23,038 bases of DNA from CAYXRK01 sp964467615 (GTDB taxonomy: Bacteria; Hydrogenedentota; Hydrogenedentia; Hydrogenedentales; GCA-2746185), in NCBI GenBank assembly GCA_964467615.1, contig CAYXRK010000066.1, forward strand, positions 1-23,038. The letters are read 5' to 3'. This document shows positions 15,088 through 22,070 of the stretch, one piece after another. The translations under genes were made by a program, and so were the position numbers. Within the stretch, counting starts at the first letter, position 1, and each line of letters opens with the position of its first letter. The notes below the pieces were generated by a model, which had not been told where the DNA came from, did no database searches, and saw only the letters and a program-made list of their open reading frames with translations.

Positions 15088-16011
15088 ATGAATCCCAGGG
15101 CCCAACATATCCTCGCCGACGGAATGCTCAAAGGCGGGTTCGACGTACTTGACGCGCTCCTTTCGCTGTCGTTTCAGTTCGAGCGTGAGGACGCTGAGGA
15201 AGCGGAAACCGATGTGGTCCGTGCCGCTCTCGAGGCCGCGCCGGTGTGTGTCCGAAGCATCGTGCGAGGGGGAGGCGCGATCGCCCAGCTATTCTCAATG
15301 GAGGACGCTACGAAGATCGCATCGCTGACGATGAGCGGCGTGGCGACGCCCGCCGGCAACCTGGACGATGACCAGACGGCCACATTTCAAGAAATTGGAC
15401 AGTCCATGCTGGGCGGCGGCGTGAGCAATCTCTCGACACTTTTCGCACAGGATGTCGAATTGGAGAAGGTCGAGGTCGTTGTTCTGTCGGCGGGCGACCC
15501 GGCCTCCCTCACCAATTTCGCCGACCGCGGCGCCGCGATGATACCCTTTACGTTTGTAGCAGAACCCGATTTCGAGGGGCGCGGCGTACTCCTGATGAGC
15601 GCGGAATTGGAGAAACGTGTACCGGCCACCTTGCTGGGCCAATGGGCGACTTCCGCGCCGCTCGTTAGCGACGCCGAGATGAAGGACATATTGAGCGGCT
15701 TCACACCAGAGGAAATCGAAGGCCAGTCTTCTCTCCCGTCGGGGCCGCAACCCCGCAACATGGGAGTAGTCCTCGATATTGGACTGGTTGCGACGGCCCG
15801 ACTGGGCAGAGTCGAGATGCCGATTTCGAAAATATTGGGACTTGGGCCGGGTTCGATCATCGAAATGGCCCAACTCGTTGATGAACCCATCGATCTTCTC
15901 GTCAATGATCGCTTGGTGGCGCGCGGCGACGTAGTCGTAGTCGACGAGAAGTTCGGCATCCGCATCACTGAAATCATCAGCAAAACTGAACGCATCGAGA
16001 ATTTGCGTTGA
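15088..16011 (+). CDS. fliN: Flagellar motor switch protein FliN/FliY with CheC-like N-terminal domain
   Basis: This 307-residue protein is much longer than a minimal FliN. The C-terminal SpoA domain (about 232-305: VVLDIGLVATARLGRVEM, SKILGLGPGSIIEMAQLV, VARGDVVVVDEKFGIRITEI) is unmistakably FliN. The preceding part (about 55-215) resembles a CheC/FliY domain, including AIAQLFSMEDATKIASLTM. The CheC/FliY phosphatase signature needs an Asn three residues after Glu; here the equivalent is Glu102-Ile-Gly-Gln105, so CheY-P phosphatase activity may be lost. A FliY-like C-ring role is most likely. It follows fliM after 24 bases, and its stop overlaps the TTG start of the sigma-factor gene. Confidence 0.93.
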   Translation: MNPRAQHILADGMLKGGFDVLDALLSLSFQFEREDAEEAETDVVRAALEAAPVCVRSIVRGGGAIAQLFSMEDATKIASLTMSGVATPAGNLDDDQTATFQEIGQSMLGGGVSNLSTLFAQDVELEKVEVVVLSAGDPASLTNFADRGAAMIPFTFVAEPDFEGRGVLLMSAELEKRVPATLLGQWATSAPLVSDAEMKDILSGFTPEEIEGQSSLPSGPQPRNMGVVLDIGLVATARLGRVEMPISKILGLGPGSIIEMAQLVDEPIDLLVNDRLVARGDVVVVDEKFGIRITEIISKTERIENLR

Positions 16012-16766
16012 CGCCCCAGCAGGAACGAGAACTTTGGGTGCGCTACAAGGATCGCGGGGACGAATCGGCGCGGGACGATCTGCTCGTCCACTATATGCGC
16101 GTGGTGAAGTACGTCGCCGGACGAATGGCGATACACGTACCCCAGCAGGTCGAAATGGACGACCTCATCGGATGGGGCGTACTGGGGCTGATTGACGCGG
16201 CGGAAAAGTTCGACCACAAGCAGGACGTCAAGTTTTCGACGTACGCGACTATCCGCGTCCGAGGCGCTATCATCGATCAAATTCGCTCGCTCGACTGGGC
16301 GCCGCGATCGCTTCGGGCGATGGCGCGAAAAATTGGGGCCGCGCGCGACAAGCTGCGCCAATCAAAGGGCGCGGAACCGAACTCGGATGATATCGGCCTC
16401 GAACTGGGCGTGGACTCAGGCCAAGTCGAGGAATGTATGGCCCAGGTGCAGACAGCCCAAGTGCTATCTCTCGACGACTATCTCCCGAGCGAGGAAGGGG
16501 AGGACGCGCGGAAGATTGACCTTACTTCGGTGTCCGCCGTCAAGACGCCGGAAGGCGCGGCACGGGCGCGGGAACGACGCGAGGGCCTGGTCGACATCAT
16601 CCTGAGCTTGTCCGATCAACAGCAGAAAGTGCTAAACTTATATTATTACGAAGAGTTGACCTTGAAGGAAATAGGCGTCGTATTGGACGTTTCGGAGTCG
16701 CGCGTGTGCCAGATTCACAGCGCGGCGCTCAAACGAATTCGGCAGTTGGTGGCCCAGGAAGAGTGA
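16008..16766 (+). CDS. fliA: FliA/WhiG-family RNA polymerase sigma factor (sigma-28 type)
   Basis: This 252-residue sigma-70-family factor has region 2 at about residues 25-100 (YMRVVKYVAGRM, VEMDDLIGWGVLGLIDAAEKFD, KFSTYATIRVRGAIIDQIRSLDWAPRSLR cut by pattern), which is diagnostic of the FliA/WhiG subgroup. A sigma-3 region spans about 105-145. The region 4 helix-turn-helix is near the C-terminus (ELTLKEIGVVLDVSESRVCQ). It would direct transcription of late flagellar and chemotaxis genes. The start is read as TTG at 16008, which forms a 4-base TTGA overlap with the fliN stop. The next ATG in frame would remove part of region 2. An anti-sigma FlgM is not visible in the window. Confidence 0.95.
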   Translation: MTPQQERELWVRYKDRGDESARDDLLVHYMRVVKYVAGRMAIHVPQQVEMDDLIGWGVLGLIDAAEKFDHKQDVKFSTYATIRVRGAIIDQIRSLDWAPRSLRAMARKIGAARDKLRQSKGAEPNSDDIGLELGVDSGQVEECMAQVQTAQVLSLDDYLPSEEGEDARKIDLTSVSAVKTPEGAARARERREGLVDIILSLSDQQQKVLNLYYYEELTLKEIGVVLDVSESRVCQIHSAALKRIRQLVAQEE

Positions 16767-16775
16767 GCGGACCCG

Positions 16776-17084
16776 ATGCCACAGCCCATCGACATGCAAA
16801 GCGAGCTTGCGCGCACGACGATGATGGAGCGCATTCAGGACGCGGCGGGCAGGGCGAACCTTGCGGCGTTACAGCGCGCCAGTGAAGACAACGAACAGGC
16901 GAGGGTCGACGCGGAATCGCAGGTCGTTGAATCGCGTGAGGCTGAGGGGCGGGAAGTCGAGGGCGACGGCCGCCGCAAGAACCCATTTCTGCGAAGGCGG
17001 AGAGCGAAAGAGGCCGCTTCGAGCGAACAGGATGCGCCACACCGGGCGGACATCGAGCCGCACCGTTTCGATAGATCGATCTAG
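16776..17084 (+). CDS. Small hydrophilic protein of the flagellar operon, function unknown
   Basis: This 102-residue, highly charged, probably partly disordered protein has an amphipathic N-terminal helix (MQSELARTTMMERIQDAAGR). That helix resembles small unassigned proteins found beside fliK/flagellar genes in several phyla. A very basic patch NPFLRRRRAK follows at about 68-77. It has no membrane segment, signal peptide or recognised domain. It starts 9 bases after the fliA stop with only a weak GAGCGG upstream, and its codon usage matches its neighbours. Operon position suggests a flagellar assembly or regulatory role; this is context only. Confidence 0.7.
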   Translation: MPQPIDMQSELARTTMMERIQDAAGRANLAALQRASEDNEQARVDAESQVVESREAEGREVEGDGRRKNPFLRRRRAKEAASSEQDAPHRADIEPHRFDRSI

Positions 17085-17142
17085 CATAGGCATACCGACC
17101 GAGGCTGCCGGTCGCTCCGGATGACACTTACAGGATTCTGGC

Positions 17143-18021
17143 ATGCTTGATGGCACGATCCTATTAGCTGCGGGGCTGTTGTTCGTCGCCCTTATCTTTG
17201 CCGGGCTGATATTGGTGTTCAGCCTGTTCGTGACCCGTGGGCCTCGAGGCGCTGCTCAGGGGCCTCACGCGCAGACCGACCTCGCGAACATGATGATTCT
17301 GTTCCAGACGATGCGCGACGTCGTGCAAGAACAGAAGCAGTTGGCGCGACAGTTCAATGCCAGTCTCGACAAGAAATTCGCGCTCCTTCGTGGCATGGTC
17401 GAGGCGGCGCGAAGGGAACGCGAGGAACTCCTCAAGGCGCAGCAGGGGCTACGGGGCCTGATCGAAGCCGCGCGGGGCGAATTCGATCGGCACGCGGCGC
17501 AGGGACCTCCCCCGCTATCCAGCGCACCCTCGACGCCGCCACCCATCTCCGCCCCGGCTGCCTCTGTTGCGCCGCCCACGCCGGAGGTCGGCCGGGCGCG
17601 TACCCCTGCGGCCGAAGCTGATGCGCATGAATCGCACTTCGACGTTGTCGCAGAGCTTCGGGAAGAGACCGAGGACCTGATCGACGCCTGGGCGGGACTC
17701 GATTTTGGCGGCGACGATCCCGAACCCGATGAAGTCGACGCGCCGGACGAGACGCCGAGCGAACCGGAGGATCCTGCGGCGGCGCGGGACGCGTTTCGAA
17801 AACTCCTCAACATCGAATCGTCGATGCGATCCGTGGGCAGCGGCCCTTCGTCCTCGGCCGACTCGAGCCGCGGTAACGGCCAATTGGGCATCAGCCCTCT
17901 GCACCGGCGGGTGTACGAGTATGCGGACGCAGGAATGAGCGAGGGCGATATCGCGCGGGAACTCGGCGTTGGGAAAGGCGAAGTGAGAATGATTATCAGC
18001 CTCCGCGCCAAGCGCGTTTGA
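17143..18021 (+). CDS. DUF2802-like single-pass membrane protein with C-terminal helix-turn-helix-like domain
   Basis: This 292-residue protein has one N-terminal membrane helix (ILLAAGLLFVALIFAGLILV), then a coiled-coil-prone, charged stretch at about 50-115 (QKQLARQFNASLDKKFALLR). A Pro/Ala-rich and then acidic disordered region spans about 120-235. The C-terminal segment (RVYEYADAGMSEGDIARELG followed by VGKGEVRMIISLRAK) is a MarR/sigma-4-like helix-turn-helix. It is found in DUF2802-type proteins encoded beside fliK, fliM and FlhB-like genes. AGGA lies about 9 bases before the ATG. Whether the C-terminal helices bind DNA or protein is not known; a membrane-tethered role in flagellar gene regulation or assembly is possible. 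Confidence 0.8.
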   Translation: MLDGTILLAAGLLFVALIFAGLILVFSLFVTRGPRGAAQGPHAQTDLANMMILFQTMRDVVQEQKQLARQFNASLDKKFALLRGMVEAARREREELLKAQQGLRGLIEAARGEFDRHAAQGPPPLSSAPSTPPPISAPAASVAPPTPEVGRARTPAAEADAHESHFDVVAELREETEDLIDAWAGLDFGGDDPEPDEVDAPDETPSEPEDPAAARDAFRKLLNIESSMRSVGSGPSSSADSSRGNGQLGISPLHRRVYEYADAGMSEGDIARELGVGKGEVRMIISLRAKRV

Positions 18022-18024
18022 GCA

Positions 18025-19209
18025 ATGGGCGTTGTTGGCGGGGCCCTCATTCCCCTATTGATCGAGGCCCGTATCGATGCGGCGTTGCAGGCGCTTTTCG
18101 CGGGAGGCAGGGCCGTTCGCACGACGGTACAGCACGACGAAGGCGGTTCATTCGTCCTCGTGGGGGACCGCCGGGTGCCGCTACCAATCGACGCCGCTCG
18201 CGCTGCGGGGCGCGAGGTCTTGGTCCGATACGAGCACGGAATCGATCGGCCTAGGCTAACGATCCAGCTCCTCGAGCGTCCGGCGGCCACCGCGCCCATG
18301 CAGTCGGATACCCCCGGCCGAGCGGTTGCCGATTTTTTTCCACGACCTGAACTGGAGCGATTCGCATCGTTCATCCCAAGGGGGTTGCCGATCTCGGAGG
18401 GCGTCGCGCGCGCCATGGCGGAATTGCTGGCCGCTCCCGGGCATGCCGCCGCGGACCGGGCCGTTCTGGTGGTGTTGATCGCGCGCGCGGTGGAAAAGGG
18501 AGCATTGCATCCGGAGACCGCTGAGCGCCTTCGCGTGATGCTCGTGGGTGATGGCGCCGCCGTCACTGCGGAACGCGTGGCGGCAGCGGCCCAACGAGCA
18601 CGTCTCCCAATCGAAGCACGGCTTGCGAGGATTCTCGCGGCGACGGGATCGGAACTCTTGGGCGATCCGGTCAACGGCGATCTTCGGTCCGAGTTACTCG
18701 CGTTGAAAAATGACGCTACCTTCCTGCAACTCGTCAAGGCGATGGGGAAATCCAAGGAATTCGACTCCGCCGCGGACCGACTTATCCAGCGGCTCACAGG
18801 TGAACACATTCTAAATACGCAGCAACCGGGTGCTTCGTACGCGTTCTTCGAGATTCCTTGGGCAGACGCGCAGATGACCCTGCCACAAGTACACATCTTT
18901 GAAGACCAGGGAGGATCCGAACAGAACCGCCGCGCTTCGTGGACGGTCGTAATCGACGTGGAACTGTCCAATCTTGGGGCGCTTTGGATCATGTTGACGA
19001 TGACGGGTGACACCTGCCGATGTTCGTTTCGAGCCCCTGGCGAACAGGCCGTCGAAGCGTTGCGCGGCGCATCGCGGGAGATTTCCGACGCCATCGCCAA
19101 TATCGGGTTTTCGCAGGTAGAGGTATCGGCCGAAGTGTCCCGCGAAGATCGTCATGACGCGCTCTTCGCGCTTTCGAAACGGTTCTCCGGCGTGGACGTG
19201 TCAGGCTGA
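18025..19209 (+). CDS. fliK: FliK-like flagellar hook-length control protein
   Basis: This 394-residue protein has a C-terminal Flg_hook (FliK_C) domain at about 290-390: WTVVIDVELSNLGALWIMLT, TCRCSFRAPGEQAVEALRG and ISDAIANIGFSQVEVS match its strand-helix pattern. The N-terminal two thirds are Ala/Arg-rich and helical, without recognisable motifs. FliK measures hook length and triggers the FlhB export-specificity switch. This version resembles the divergent FliK-like proteins of non-proteobacterial operons, so the symbol is tentative. The start lies 3 bases after the previous stop with no clear ribosome-binding site, suggesting coupled translation. Confidence 0.8.
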   Translation: MGVVGGALIPLLIEARIDAALQALFAGGRAVRTTVQHDEGGSFVLVGDRRVPLPIDAARAAGREVLVRYEHGIDRPRLTIQLLERPAATAPMQSDTPGRAVADFFPRPELERFASFIPRGLPISEGVARAMAELLAAPGHAAADRAVLVVLIARAVEKGALHPETAERLRVMLVGDGAAVTAERVAAAAQRARLPIEARLARILAATGSELLGDPVNGDLRSELLALKNDATFLQLVKAMGKSKEFDSAADRLIQRLTGEHILNTQQPGASYAFFEIPWADAQMTLPQVHIFEDQGGSEQNRRASWTVVIDVELSNLGALWIMLTMTGDTCRCSFRAPGEQAVEALRGASREISDAIANIGFSQVEVSAEVSREDRHDALFALSKRFSGVDVSG

Positions 19210-19213
19210 CGCT

Positions 19214-19507
19214 ATGGACGAATCCAAAAAGAATCCCGCGGCGAGGCGAAAAGCGGTCGCGTTGCGGTATGACGCCGAGCGTGATCGAGCGCCGAAAATT
19301 GTCGCCAAGGGCTCGGGCTATTTGGCCGACCGCATCATCGAACTCGCCGAAGAACACGGCGTACACATTCAAGACGACCCCGACTTGGTGGCGGTGCTAT
19401 CGAAACTGAACGCGGACGCGGAAATTCCGCCGGATTTGTATCGCGCCGTCGCGGAGGTGCTCGCGTTCGTTTATCGAATTAATGGTGAACAACCCCAACC
19501 ACGTTGA
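19214..19507 (+). CDS. FlhB C-terminal-domain-like protein (EscU/YscU/HrcU family)
   Basis: This 97-residue protein corresponds to the FlhB cytoplasmic domain after the self-cleavage site: AVALRYDAERDRAPKIVAKG, then LADRIIELAEEHGVHI, then AEIPPDLYRAVAEVLAFVY. It has no membrane helices and no NPTH cleavage motif, so it matches the stand-alone FhlB/FlhX type and not the full export-gate protein. Stand-alone copies can substitute for the cleaved FlhB C-terminus in some bacteria and may modulate export switching. I chose the ATG at 19214 because the upstream in-frame ATG (19154) lies inside fliK. It follows the FliK-like gene by 4 bases, which fits their functional partnership. Confidence 0.88.
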   Translation: MDESKKNPAARRKAVALRYDAERDRAPKIVAKGSGYLADRIIELAEEHGVHIQDDPDLVAVLSKLNADAEIPPDLYRAVAEVLAFVYRINGEQPQPR

Positions 19508-19533
19508 AGCGAACGAAGCATTCTCGGTATTAT
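19504..19533 (+). promoter_or_regulatory. Candidate sigma-70-type promoter for the MshEN gene
   Basis: TTGAAG (19504-19509, 4/6) overlaps the stop codon of the FlhB-like gene. It is followed by an 18-base spacer and TATTAT (19528-19533, 5/6). The -10 box lies 55 bases before the next start codon. It suggests that the downstream pair is transcribed independently of the flagellar operon. Confidence 0.42.
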
Positions 19534-19588
19534 ATTTCACTCCTTCCGCGCTCGGCGTCCGACCGCGCGACATTCGACGAACCAAGAC

Positions 19589-20080
19589 ATGCCTTCCACC
19601 CAAACGCCCAAATCTGCTTCACGCCGTCTTGTCGACGCGGACCCGCGCATCGGAAATCGTTTAGTCCGCGAAGGGCTTATCACGAGCGGGCAGTTGGCGG
19701 AAGCGCTCGCGGCGCAGAAGTCCACCGGCCGCAAAGTCGTCGAGACGCTCATCGCGCTGGGGCATTTGACCGATGCGCAGTTTGTACGGTTCCTTGCGCA
19801 GCAGCCCGGCATTCCGAGCATATCGCTTGAGAATTGCGTGGTGACCGACGAGTTGGTTGCCCTTATTCCCGTGGAGTGTGCGCGGAAGCACGAGCTTTTT
19901 CCCATTGACAAGATGGGGAAACTTTTGACCGTGGGCATGGTGTGCCCGTTGGACAAGGCCGCAATTGCGGACATCGAGGCGCGTACCGGGTTACGCGTGA
20001 AGCCGATGTTGTGCTCGATGGCGGACGTACGCAGGGCCATGGACAAATACTATCCGCTCAAGGCGAAGCCGCGGAACTGA
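19589..20080 (+). CDS. Stand-alone MshEN / GspE N-terminal domain protein, putative c-di-GMP receptor
   Basis: This 163-residue soluble protein consists of a T2SSE_N/MshEN domain without the ATPase that normally follows it in GspE/PilB/MshE. Two 24-residue motifs lie at 20-43 (RIGNRLVREGLI...LAEALAAQ) and 49-72 (KVVETLIALGHL...RFLAQQ), separated by exactly five residues (KSTGR). This is the published MshEN c-di-GMP-binding layout. The second motif has Val in place of the usual Gly at position 3, a deviation. The rest (ECARKHELFPIDKMGKLLTVGM, ending in YYPLKAK) is the alpha/beta part of the domain. Directly downstream of the flagellar operon, it could link c-di-GMP to motility or act as an adaptor. 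Binding is inferred. Confidence 0.87.
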   Translation: MPSTQTPKSASRRLVDADPRIGNRLVREGLITSGQLAEALAAQKSTGRKVVETLIALGHLTDAQFVRFLAQQPGIPSISLENCVVTDELVALIPVECARKHELFPIDKMGKLLTVGMVCPLDKAAIADIEARTGLRVKPMLCSMADVRRAMDKYYPLKAKPRN

Positions 20081-20097
20081 ACGAGCGTCGGGCGGGC

Positions 20098-21465
20098 ATG
20101 GCGAAATTACGCGCTGATGCGGACGGGCCGCGCTCCGAGGGCGATGTCAACACTTCGGCGCGCCGTGCTGAATGGTCGCGCGGCCACATCAACGATGCCA
20201 CACACGCGCTTCTCGTCGAAGACTCGAAATATTTTCTTCGCCAATCCCTTTCGACTCCTTGCCTCAACGCGATCGAGCGGTGCGAAGGTTCTTATCTGAT
20301 CGATGCTGAAGGCCGGCGGATACTCGATTTTCACGGAAACAACGTCCATCAAGTCGGCTTCGCGAATGAATTCGTCATTGATGCGGTGAAGGCGCAACTC
20401 GATGCGCTTTCGTTTTGCACGCGGCGCTACACGAACCGCGCTGCGATAGACCTCGCGAAGAAGCTTACCGAGCTTGCGCCTGGCGACATGAACAAGGTGT
20501 TGTTCGCGCCAGGGGGCGCAGAAGCGATCGGCATGGCGATCAAGCTCGCTCGTGCCGCGACGGGGCGATTCAAGACTATTTCGATGTGGGACGCGTTTCA
20601 CGGGGCTTCGCTCGATGCGATTTCGATTGGCGGGGAGGCGGACTTTCGCCGGGACGCGGGACCGCTGTTGCCGGGCGCGGAACATGTACCGCCGCCGGAT
20701 CCGAGTCAATGCCCGTTTCGCTGCGGGCGCGAGTGTTCGATGCAGTGCGCCGACTACATCGAGTACGTGTTGGAGAAAGAGGGCGACGTCGCTGCCGTGA
20801 TTGCGGAGACGGTCCGCTCGACCCCGTACATCCCCCCGAAAGACTATTGGAAGCGCGTGCGCGCCGCCTGCGACCGGCATGGCGCGTTGTTGATTCTCGA
20901 CGAAATCCCGACTTGCTTGGGGCGCACAGGCTGGATGTTCGCCTGTGAGTCCTATGACGTCGTACCGGACATGCTCGTTATCGGCAAAGGCCTGGGCGGG
21001 GGCGTCATGCCGCTGGCGGCCTTGATCGCGCGCGAGCACCTGGACGTGGCCGGCGATCGCGCGATCGGTCACTTTACGCACGAGAAGAACCCGGTGGCGT
21101 GTGCGGCCGGGCTTGCGGCGATTCGATACATCGAGGAACAGGGACTGCTCGACCACACGCGGCGCATGCACGACTACGCGATGACGAAATTGCGCGAACT
21201 CCAGGCGCGATACGCAATCATCACCGACGTGCGCGGCGTTGGCCTATTGCTCGGTACCGAACTACGGCTGCTGGACGGCTCGCGCGCGACGGACGAGGCG
21301 GAACGGATCATGTATGGCGCGTTGTCGCGGGGCCTGAATTTCAAAGTGACGATGGGAAACATCATCACCCTGACTCCGCCGTTGACCATTGCGCGCGAGG
21401 AAATGGACGCAGCCATCAAGATACTGGACTCGTGCTTCGCCGACCTCGACACGATCGCGAACTGA
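20098..21465 (+). CDS. Class III (fold type I) PLP-dependent aminotransferase-family enzyme with four-cysteine insert
   Basis: This 455-residue enzyme of the acetylornithine/GABA-aminotransferase fold has a PLP phosphate loop at APGGAEAIGMAIKLAR (137-152), Asp268 in LLILDEIPTCLGRTG and the Schiff-base lysine Lys297 in VIGKGLGGGVMP. The substrate-side GHFTHEKNPVACAAGLAAI replaces the usual HGFTFGGNP-like block. These features recall the (R)-1-hydroxy-2-aminoethylphosphonate ammonia-lyase (PbfA) branch, but that is from memory. An insert at 205-217 has CxxxCxxxCxxxC spacing, which is not part of the general family. I chose the ATG at 20098 because it lies 17 bases after the upstream stop and begins the family N-terminus; the longer frame from 19942 overlaps the MshEN gene. 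It is probably co-transcribed with that gene. Substrate is unassigned. Confidence 0.87.
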   Translation: MAKLRADADGPRSEGDVNTSARRAEWSRGHINDATHALLVEDSKYFLRQSLSTPCLNAIERCEGSYLIDAEGRRILDFHGNNVHQVGFANEFVIDAVKAQLDALSFCTRRYTNRAAIDLAKKLTELAPGDMNKVLFAPGGAEAIGMAIKLARAATGRFKTISMWDAFHGASLDAISIGGEADFRRDAGPLLPGAEHVPPPDPSQCPFRCGRECSMQCADYIEYVLEKEGDVAAVIAETVRSTPYIPPKDYWKRVRAACDRHGALLILDEIPTCLGRTGWMFACESYDVVPDMLVIGKGLGGGVMPLAALIAREHLDVAGDRAIGHFTHEKNPVACAAGLAAIRYIEEQGLLDHTRRMHDYAMTKLRELQARYAIITDVRGVGLLLGTELRLLDGSRATDEAERIMYGALSRGLNFKVTMGNIITLTPPLTIAREEMDAAIKILDSCFADLDTIAN

Positions 21466-21475
21466 GGCTGGCCGG

Positions 21476-21898
21476 TTAGTACGCCGCCGCGAGCGCAAGC
21501 CGGTCGCTGAGCATCAGGTTCGATGCGTACTCGTATGCGCGTTTCCAGGCGAAGGCGAGCCGGTCGTCCCAGGCAGGGAAGCACGCGACTGACAAGGTGT
21601 CGACGAAGCATTCGCCGACCGGGGTGTTGTGCATCGCGAGTTTGGCGACCGATGGGTGTAGCCGCCCAAACTCGATCAGCGCCTCCACGAGATTTTCCTC
21701 ATCGTCCAGATTGTCGAGCACCGTTTGGACCGCTTCGATGAGGAGCGGTCCCTGCTCGTCGAGGTCGACATCGTCGAAGACGAGCAAGAATGCCGGATAC
21801 CGCTGGAACAGGGTATCGTAGAAAAGCCGGTACAAATGGTCGCCTCGTTTACTCGCCGAGGCAAAGTTCTCCCGCAAAAGCGCGGTTTGCAGCACCAT
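21476..21898 (-). CDS. Single-domain globin (flavohaemoglobin-like haem domain)
   Basis: This 140-residue globin has no reductase domain. Alignment by eye to flavohaemoglobin gives Tyr27 at B10 (RLFYDTLFQRYP), Phe41 at CD1, Gln49 at E7 and proximal His81 at F8 (EFGRLHPSVAKL). TPVGECFVDTL is the FG/G-helix start. Tyr-B10/Gln-E7 is the oxygen- and NO-handling pair of bacterial haemoglobins, so O2 binding or NO dioxygenation with a separate reductase is plausible. The CD loop is about two residues shorter than in Hmp. I chose the ATG at 21898 because AGGAG lies 10-14 bases upstream. It converges with the PLP enzyme gene, 10 bases apart, and has a structured leader. Confidence 0.9.
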   Translation of the reverse strand: MVLQTALLRENFASASKRGDHLYRLFYDTLFQRYPAFLLVFDDVDLDEQGPLLIEAVQTVLDNLDDEENLVEALIEFGRLHPSVAKLAMHNTPVGECFVDTLSVACFPAWDDRLAFAWKRAYEYASNLMLSDRLALAAAY

Positions 21899-21912
21899 GG
21901 CGCTACACTCCT

Positions 21913-21981
21913 GGGGTCGCAACCCCCATATCCGCCGATTTAGTCGGTCCCTCAGCCCACCCAAGAGACCGAACGGCGGAT
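21913..21981 (-). promoter_or_regulatory. Structured 5' leader of the globin gene
   Basis: Two hairpins lie between the candidate promoter and the globin start. The first has an outer 8-bp perfect stem (ATCCGCCG at 21981-21974 with CGGCGGAT at 21937-21930). It encloses an asymmetric internal loop and a 5-bp inner stem (CGGTC 21971-21967 with GACCG 21949-21945). The second is GGGGT-TGCG-ACCCC (21926-21913), whose 3' arm directly abuts the AGGAG ribosome-binding site. The layout suggests translational or transcript-stability control; it matches no riboswitch class I can name. Confidence 0.45.
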
Positions 21982-22002
21982 GCCCAATCCGTGATGGGAC
22001 TG

Positions 22003-22031
22003 AGCCTACTCCAAAAGTTTCGGCGCGTCAA
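22003..22031 (-). promoter_or_regulatory. Candidate promoter of the globin gene
   Basis: On the minus strand there is TTGACG (22031-22026, 5/6 to the -35 consensus), a 17-base spacer and TAGGCT (22008-22003, 3/6 to the -10 consensus). It would give a leader of about 95 bases that carries two hairpins. Confidence 0.4.
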
Positions 22032-22070
22032 TGACTTTTTTGGTGCCGTTTTCGGGACGATAACAACTGA

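Noticed and set aside
17265..19100. 611-codon open frame on the minus strand opposite the DUF2802-like and FliK-like genes
   Set aside because: It is antisense to two genes with clear flagellar domains, has Ser/Arg/Ala-rich content typical of GC-rich shadow frames and shows no domain.
20107..21171. 354-codon minus-strand frame opposite the PLP enzyme
   Set aside because: Arg-rich shadow of a gene whose active-site motifs are clear; no start signal or domain.
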